A stretch of DNA of 64,000 bases, from contig DASTYT010000149.1 of assembly GCA_035764725.1 (NCBI GenBank), positions 37,727 to 101,726 of the forward strand. The letters are read 5' to 3'. The notes beneath the pieces were generated by a model. The model did no database searches. It saw only the letters and a list, made by a program, of their open reading frames with translations, and had not been told where the DNA came from. Of the stretch, positions 59,233-64,000 are shown piece by piece (the first letter of the stretch is position 1; each line of letters begins with the position of its first letter). The position numbers and the translations under genes were made by a program. Source of the stretch: Candidatus Methylomirabilota bacterium (GTDB lineage: Bacteria; Methylomirabilota; Methylomirabilia; Rokubacteriales; CSP1-6).

Positions 59233-60138
59233 ATGGCGGTGTCACAGCTCGCGTATCTGGGCATCGGGGTGAGCGATCTGGCGCGCTGGCGGAGCTTCGC
59301 CTCGGACGTGCTCGGCATGCAGGTGGTCGAGGGCGCCTCCGACGGGGGCGTCTATCTCCGCATGGACGAGTGCCATCACCGTGTGGTCCTCCATCCCTCG
59401 GGTGAGGACGACGTCCTCTACGTGGGTCTCCAGGCGGCCACCCACGCCGAGTACGAGCAGAGCAAGGAAGCTCTTCGCGCCGCCGGCGTGCTTCTCGCCC
59501 AGGGCACCGCCGCCGAGATCACCCAGCGCCGCGTGCTCGACTTCGTGAAGTTCGAGACGGGCGAGGTGCCCTTCGAGCTCTGCGTGGGATTGCACACGCG
59601 GTGGGATCCCCCGTTCCGGCCGGGGCGCTCGATGTCCGGGTTCAAGACCGGCGCGCTCGGCTTCGGCCACATCGTCCTGCGCTCGACCACGCGGGACGAC
59701 AGCGTGCGCCTGCTCACCGAGACGCTCGGCTTCCGCATCTCGGACTACATCGGCACCATGGTGTTCCTGCACTGCAACCCGCGACACCACTCCATTGCCT
59801 TCCAGCCGGCCGCCAAGGACCTGCCGCGCAGCCGGGACAAGCGCATGTGGCACTTCATGCTCGAGACCAACTCGCTGGACGACGTCGGCGCCGCCATGGA
59901 CATCGCGGCGCGATCGGGCGCGACCCTCGCCACCACGCTGGGCCGGCACTCGAACGACCAGATGGTGTCGTTCTACGTGATGACGCCGTCGGGGTTCGAG
60001 GTGGAGTACGGCTGGGGCGGCCGGCTCGTGGACGACAGCACGTGGGTCGTGCAGCGCCACGATCGCGGGACCCTCTGGGGGCACAAGCCCCAGGTGGAGG
60101 CCGCGCTCCCGGTCAGCGCGCAGCCCGTGGCCCGGTAG
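59233..60138 (+). CDS. Extradiol ring-cleavage dioxygenase, VOC superfamily (BphC-like)
   Basis: A 301-residue two-module VOC protein. The N-terminal module begins QLAYLGIGVSDLARWRSFA. The catalytic module keeps the iron ligands: His in GFGHIVLRSTT, His in NPRHHSIAFQ and Glu in SGFEVEYGWGG. It should cleave a catechol-type ring next to the diol (2,3-dihydroxybiphenyl-like). The ATG at 59233 follows GAAAGGGGACACG. The downstream CoxL-like hydroxylase subunit, and the divergent cupin and EthD genes, fit an aromatic-degradation setting. Confidence 0.92.
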   Translation: MAVSQLAYLGIGVSDLARWRSFASDVLGMQVVEGASDGGVYLRMDECHHRVVLHPSGEDDVLYVGLQAATHAEYEQSKEALRAAGVLLAQGTAAEITQRRVLDFVKFETGEVPFELCVGLHTRWDPPFRPGRSMSGFKTGALGFGHIVLRSTTRDDSVRLLTETLGFRISDYIGTMVFLHCNPRHHSIAFQPAAKDLPRSRDKRMWHFMLETNSLDDVGAAMDIAARSGATLATTLGRHSNDQMVSFYVMTPSGFEVEYGWGGRLVDDSTWVVQRHDRGTLWGHKPQVEAALPVSAQPVAR

Positions 60139-60159
60139 CCGCGCGCCTTCTCCGCCCCC

Positions 60160-62493
60160 ATGGGCGAATTCGGGATCGGCCAGTCCGTCAAGCGCTTCGA
60201 GGACGCGCGCCTCCTGACCGGCCGCGGCCGCTATCAGGGCGACGTCAACCTCCCCGGCCAGGCCCACATGGTGGTGCTGCGCTCACCGCACCCGCACGCG
60301 CGGATCCGCGGCATCGACGCCCGCGCGGCCCTCGCCGCGCCCGGCATCGTCGCCGTCCTCACCGGCGCCGATCTCGCCAAGGACAAGCTGGGCACCATGC
60401 GCATGACGCTCAAGCGCAAGCGCCCCGACGGCTCGCCCATGTTCACCTCGCCGCATCTCGGGCTCTCCCCGGAGCGCGTGCGCTACATCGGCGATCCGGT
60501 TGCCCTCGTCATCGCCGAGACCCTCGCTCAGGCGAAGGACGCCGCCGAGCTGGTAGACGTGAACTACGAGCCCTTGCCCGCGGTGACGGGGACCGCCGAT
60601 GCGGTGAAGCCCGGGGCGCCGCCGGTGTGGGACGAGTGCCCGGACAACATCTCGAGCGTGTACGAGGCCGGCAACAAGGCCGCGGCGGACGCCGCGATGG
60701 CAGGCGCAGTCCGTATCGTCCGCCGCCGCTTCGACATCACGCGGGTGCACGCCCAATACATGGAGCCGCGCGGCGCACTGGGCGTCTGGGACCCGGGCGA
60801 GGAGCGCTACACGCTCTACGCCGACGTGCAGTACCCCCACCGCGTGCGTACCGCGCTGGCCAGCAACATCCTCAGGGTCCCCGAGCACAGTATCCGCGTC
60901 GTCGCCGGGGACGTGGGCGGCGGCTTCGGCACCAAGGGCTGGCAGTATCCCGAGCACCGTCTCGTGCTGTGGGCCGCGCGCAAGCTCGGCCGGCCGGTGA
61001 AGTGGGCGTGCGAGCGCAGTGAGGCCATCCTGGCCGACGAGCACGCGCGCGATAACGTCACCGAGGCCGAGCTCGGACTCGACGCCGAGGGCCGCTTTCT
61101 CGGCCTGCGTGTGCGCACGCTCGCCAACGTGGGCGCCTACGTGTCCTCCGACCGGAACCTCCTCGCCACGTTCAGCAACGTGGCCACGCTGGTGGGCGTC
61201 TACACCTTCCCCGCTGCCCACGTGCACGTGTCGTGCGTGTTCTCGAACACCAACTCCACCGCGCCCTATCGCGGTGCGGGACGCCCCGAGGCGACCTACG
61301 TCATCGAGCGGCTGATCGATGAGGCGGCGCGCGAGCTGGGCGTGGACCGCGTGGAGCTGCGGCGGAGGAACATCATTCCCGCCTCCGCCATGCCGTACAA
61401 GACAGCGCTGGGCATGACCTACGACTGCGGCGAGTTCGACAAGAGCATGGAAGAGGCGCTGGCGGCGGCCGACGTGGCCGGCTTCGAGGCGCGGCGCGCC
61501 GAGGCGCGGCGCCGGGGGAAGCTCCGCGGGCTCGCGGTCGTCAATGCCATCGAGCGCGCGGCATCCCCCCAGCCAGAGTTCGCCGAGGTGCGCTTCAGCC
61601 CCAGCGGCACCGCCACCATCTTCATGGGGACCAAGAATCAGGGGCAGGGCCACGAGACCACGTTCAAGCAGATCCTCCACGAGCGCCTGGGTATCGCGCC
61701 GGAAGACGTGCGCTACATCGACGGCGACACCGACCGCGTGGCCTTCGGCATGGGCAGCATGGGCTCGCGCTCCACGGTGATCGGGGGCACCGCGCTCACC
61801 ATGGCCGCCGACAAGGTGATCGCCAAGGGGCGGCGCATCGCGGCCAAGCTGCTGGAGGCCGCGGAGACCGACATCACGTTTGCGGATGGGCGCTTCGCGG
61901 TGAAGGGGACGGACAAGGCGCTCGCCCTGAAGGACGTGGCGCGCGCCGCGTTCACGCCGTCGTCGCTGCCGCCCGGCATCGAACCCGGCCTCTACGAGAC
62001 GGGGACCTTCTCGCCGCCCGCCGACACCTGGCCCAACGGCTGCCACGTGTGCGAGGTCGAGATCGACGAGGAGATCGGCGCGGCGGCGCTGGTGAGCTAC
62101 ACTATCGTCGACGACGTGGGTACGGTGATCAATCCGCTCACGCTGAAGGGGCAGATCCACGGCGGCGTGGCCCAGGGCGTGGGGCAGGCGCTGATGGAGC
62201 AGGTCGTCTACGACCGCGAGTCGGGGCAGCTTCTCACCGCGTCGTTCATGGAATACGGCATGCCGCGCGCCGACGACTTCCCCGACATGCACATCGAAAG
62301 TCACCCCGTCCCGACCAAGCTGAATCCCCTCGGGGCCAAGGGCGCGGGTGAGGCGGGGACGGTCGGCGCGCTGCCCGCGGTGATGAACGCGGTGCTCGAT
62401 GCCCTCGCGCCCCTGGGCGTGCGCGCGCTCGATATGCCGGCGACGAGCGAGCGGGTGTGGAGCGCGATGCAGGCCGCCCGCGCGGGGCGGTGA
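60160..62493 (+). CDS. Xanthine dehydrogenase/CO dehydrogenase-type molybdenum-binding large subunit (form II CoxL-like)
   Basis: A 777-residue Mo-hydroxylase large subunit. N-terminal a/b hammerhead: SVKRFEDARLLTGRGRYQGD. Molybdopterin-binding blocks: VVAGDVGGGFGTKGWQYPEH, APYRGAGRPEATYVIERLID (form II-type PYRGAGR loop, not the form I AYxCSFR of true CO dehydrogenase), GTKNQGQGHETTFKQI, GSMGSRSTVIGG and GAKGAGEAG with the catalytic Glu. The FAD (CoxM) and 2Fe-2S (CoxS) subunits are not adjacent in the window. It follows the extradiol dioxygenase by 21 bp. It probably hydroxylates an aromatic or heterocyclic ring; CO oxidation is unlikely. Confidence 0.93.
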   Translation: MGEFGIGQSVKRFEDARLLTGRGRYQGDVNLPGQAHMVVLRSPHPHARIRGIDARAALAAPGIVAVLTGADLAKDKLGTMRMTLKRKRPDGSPMFTSPHLGLSPERVRYIGDPVALVIAETLAQAKDAAELVDVNYEPLPAVTGTADAVKPGAPPVWDECPDNISSVYEAGNKAAADAAMAGAVRIVRRRFDITRVHAQYMEPRGALGVWDPGEERYTLYADVQYPHRVRTALASNILRVPEHSIRVVAGDVGGGFGTKGWQYPEHRLVLWAARKLGRPVKWACERSEAILADEHARDNVTEAELGLDAEGRFLGLRVRTLANVGAYVSSDRNLLATFSNVATLVGVYTFPAAHVHVSCVFSNTNSTAPYRGAGRPEATYVIERLIDEAARELGVDRVELRRRNIIPASAMPYKTALGMTYDCGEFDKSMEEALAAADVAGFEARRAEARRRGKLRGLAVVNAIERAASPQPEFAEVRFSPSGTATIFMGTKNQGQGHETTFKQILHERLGIAPEDVRYIDGDTDRVAFGMGSMGSRSTVIGGTALTMAADKVIAKGRRIAAKLLEAAETDITFADGRFAVKGTDKALALKDVARAAFTPSSLPPGIEPGLYETGTFSPPADTWPNGCHVCEVEIDEEIGAAALVSYTIVDDVGTVINPLTLKGQIHGGVAQGVGQALMEQVVYDRESGQLLTASFMEYGMPRADDFPDMHIESHPVPTKLNPLGAKGAGEAGTVGALPAVMNAVLDALAPLGVRALDMPATSERVWSAMQAARAGR

Positions 62494-62505
62494 GCGGTGC
62501 GCCGC

Positions 62506-63471
62506 TCAGCCCTTGAGGCGCGGCAGCAGCTCGCGGGTAGCCCTCTCGAGCTGTTCCGCCTGATCGCCGCCGCCGAAGCGGATCACGATGTGCCGCGCGC
62601 CCGCCGCCACGAAGCGTTGGAGCCGCTCCAGGCACGAGGCCGCGTCGCCCGCGTGAAAGCCCTGGATGCGCGCGATGGTCTCGTAGGGCGCGGCGTAGTA
62701 GGATTCCACGAAGCTCCGGAGCTCCGCCTCTGCGCTCTTCGTGTCGCGCCCGATGTGGAGCGTGGTGTAGAGCGCGGGGACGAGATGATCGGCGCGCCCG
62801 TGCTCGGCCTTCGCGGCCGCCTGCACACGCGCCCAGCCCTCTGCCCACGCCTCGGGGGTGACGCTGTTCGGCAGCCACGCCTGGGCGAGGCGCCCGGCGC
62901 GGCGCGTGGCCGCCTCCACCTCGCCGCCCATCCAGATCGGCGGTCCGCCTGGGCGATGCGGGGTTGGGAGCAGGCGCGCGCCGGTGAGCTGCCAGTACCG
63001 GCCGGCGTAGGTCACGCCGCGGCCGTCGGCGTCCGTCCACAGCGCGCGACAGATCGCGAGCGATTCCTCGAGGCGGCCCACGCGCTGCGCGAAGGGCATG
63101 CCGCACGCCTCGAACTCCTTCCGCACCGCGGGCGAGTCCGGCGCGATCCCCACGCCGAGGAGCAGCCGGCCTTCCGCGACGCGGTCCACCGTGGCCACGA
63201 GATGCGCGAGCACGAGCGGATGGCGGAGCGCGGGGAGCAGCACCGCGGTGCCGAGCCGCGCGCGGCGCGTGCGCGCGGCCACTGCGGCGAGGAGCGTGAG
63301 CGGCTCGAAGCGCGGGCGCGCCAGGATCGAGTCGCCCGCCCAGATCGAGTCATAGCCCGCGGCCTCGATGCGCTCGGCCAGCGCGAGCATCGGACCCGTT
63401 TCGTGGCGTCCCGCCATCACGGCGTCCCGCGTGGGCAGAAGAACGCCGATCTCCACGTGCGACGAGCTCAC
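62506..63471 (-). CDS. LLM-class F420/FMN-dependent oxidoreductase
   Basis: A luciferase-like monooxygenase of about 321 residues: VEIGVLLPTRDAVMAG, RIEAAGYDSIWAGDSILARP, RARLGTAVLLPALRHPLVLA, GRLLLGVGIAPDSPAVRKEF, GGPPIWMGGEVEAATRRAGR. The start is taken as the GTG at 63469-63471; a GTG at 63456 and an ATG at 63489 are alternatives. It is divergent from the aldo/keto reductase gene, with only a few bases between the two starts, and convergent with the CoxL-like gene. Substrate unknown. Confidence 0.9.
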   Translation of the reverse strand: MSSSHVEIGVLLPTRDAVMAGRHETGPMLALAERIEAAGYDSIWAGDSILARPRFEPLTLLAAVAARTRRARLGTAVLLPALRHPLVLAHLVATVDRVAEGRLLLGVGIAPDSPAVRKEFEACGMPFAQRVGRLEESLAICRALWTDADGRGVTYAGRYWQLTGARLLPTPHRPGGPPIWMGGEVEAATRRAGRLAQAWLPNSVTPEAWAEGWARVQAAAKAEHGRADHLVPALYTTLHIGRDTKSAEAELRSFVESYYAAPYETIARIQGFHAGDAASCLERLQRFVAAGARHIVIRFGGGDQAEQLERATRELLPRLKG

Positions 63472-63487
63472 GGAGCAAAATCTTAGC

Positions 63488-64000
63488 ATGGCGCGCGCGA
63501 TGGAACGGCGGCGGCTCGGGCGCACCGACATGGACACGAGCGTGCTGGGCTTCGGGGGCTCCGAGATCGGCTACCAGAAGGCGAGCCTCAAGTCGGTGGA
63601 GCGCCTGCTCGGGAGCGCGCTCGACGCCGGCCTCAACGTGATCGACACCGCCGAGTGCTACGAGGACAGCGAGGAGCTGATCGGGCGGGCGGTGGGGCAC
63701 CGGCGCGTCGACTTCCACCTCTTCACGAAGTGCGGCCACGCCCGCGCGGAGTGGCGCTCGGATTGGCGGCCGGACGCGCTGCTCCGGAGCATCGAGCGGA
63801 GCCTCAAGCGCCTGCGGACGGACCGGGTGGACCTGGTCCAGCTCCACTCCTGCTCGCTGGACGTGCTGAGGCGCGGGGACGCCATCACCGCCCTCGAGAC
63901 GGCGCGGAGCCGGGGCTGGACGCGCTACATCGGCTACAGCGGCGACGGCGGCGCCGCGCGCTGGGCGGTGGAGTCGGGCCGCTTCGACACGCTCCAGACC
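63488..64000 (+). CDS. Aldo/keto reductase, 3' end outside window
   Basis: The first 171 codons of an aldo/keto reductase, open to the right edge. The translation starts MARAMERRRLGRTDMDTSVL and keeps the catalytic tetrad in the usual blocks: Asp in AGLNVIDTAECYEDSEEL, Tyr in the same segment, Lys in HLFTKCGHARAE, and His in DRVDLVQLHSCS. It would be an NADPH-dependent carbonyl reductase of about 300 residues. The upstream frame contains an ATG at 63488 and another at 63500; the first is used here, though the second fits the family's length equally well. Confidence 0.88.
   Translation, partial: MARAMERRRLGRTDMDTSVLGFGGSEIGYQKASLKSVERLLGSALDAGLNVIDTAECYEDSEELIGRAVGHRRVDFHLFTKCGHARAEWRSDWRPDALLRSIERSLKRLRTDRVDLVQLHSCSLDVLRRGDAITALETARSRGWTRYIGYSGDGGAARWAVESGRFDTLQT

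Noticed and set aside
60160-62493. CO dehydrogenase (form I CoxL)
   Set aside because: The active-site loop is PYRGAGR, not AYxCSFR, and the CoxM/CoxS genes are absent.

Overview
The window is a 64 kb stretch of a very GC-rich bacterial chromosome. The main themes are fatty-acid/CoA chemistry, flavin- and molybdenum-dependent oxidoreductases, ring-cleavage-type dioxygenases, a complete type II secretion operon and a decaheme porin-cytochrome pair. Gene content and style (many LLM-family flavoproteins, Tat-exported amidohydrolases, CoxL-like subunits, SDR/MDR oxidoreductases, high GC) would fit an uncultured soil lineage such as Candidatus Rokubacteria/Methylomirabilota. That placement is an inference; no rRNA, tRNA or other marker gene is present to confirm it. 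No CRISPR array or phage gene is visible.

Layout. 0-14 kb: the 3' part of an RND efflux pump, then mostly minus-strand metabolic genes (DUF1810, crotonase, ADP-forming acyl-CoA synthetase, MDR reductase, adenylate cyclase, UspA, and an SDR / acyl-CoA ligase / thioesterase operon). Two eroded genes (VIT/CCC1 transporter and asparagine synthetase) lie in the gaps. 13.9-21 kb: a Tat-exported amidohydrolase, a complete IS481-type element with 24-bp terminal repeats and a 16-bp target duplication, a Tat-exported acetamidase, two MFS transporters and an ABM monooxygenase. 21-27 kb: an LLM oxidoreductase, then a plus-strand run of five genes (lipoprotein, TPR protein, muramidase with peptidoglycan-binding domain, large lipoprotein of unknown function, 80-aa protein).

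26.9-37.5 kb: a tightly overlapping type II secretion operon on the minus strand, read fis-like regulator, gspE-F-G-H-I-J-K-L-M-C-D. 37.7-42.7 kb: a peptide/nickel-type ABC transporter without ATPases, a zinc alcohol dehydrogenase and a small conserved protein. 42.8-44.3 kb: a frameshifted metallo-beta-lactamase-fold gene and an SDR. 44.5-48.6 kb: a ten-heme MtrA/DmsE cytochrome, its MtrB/PioB outer-membrane barrel and a PAS-LuxR regulator, which together look like an outer-membrane electron conduit with its own regulator. 48.6-52.4 kb: a lactonase-like hydrolase, a beta-hydroxyacid dehydrogenase, an Asp-box propeller and a TauD-like dioxygenase.

52.4-58.3 kb is compositionally different (visibly lower GC, looser spacing, a gene remnant) and carries a molybdopterin oxidoreductase, an exported intradiol-dioxygenase-like protein, DUF1330, a methyltransferase, a SnoaL-like protein and a DHFR-like reductase. 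It reads as an acquired accessory segment. 58.3-64 kb returns to high GC with an EthD protein, a cupin, an extradiol dioxygenase, an orphan form-II CoxL-type subunit, an LLM monooxygenase and the 5' part of an aldo/keto reductase.

The most notable items are the MtrAB-type conduit with its cysteine-bearing PAS-LuxR regulator, the muramidase/lipoprotein cassette of unknown purpose, the T2SS operon with its small Fis-like gene and upstream palindrome, the exactly bounded IS481 insertion next to a palindromic promoter, several eroded genes that keep their signature motifs, and an acyl-CoA synthetase whose conserved N-terminus requires a non-canonical ATC start.
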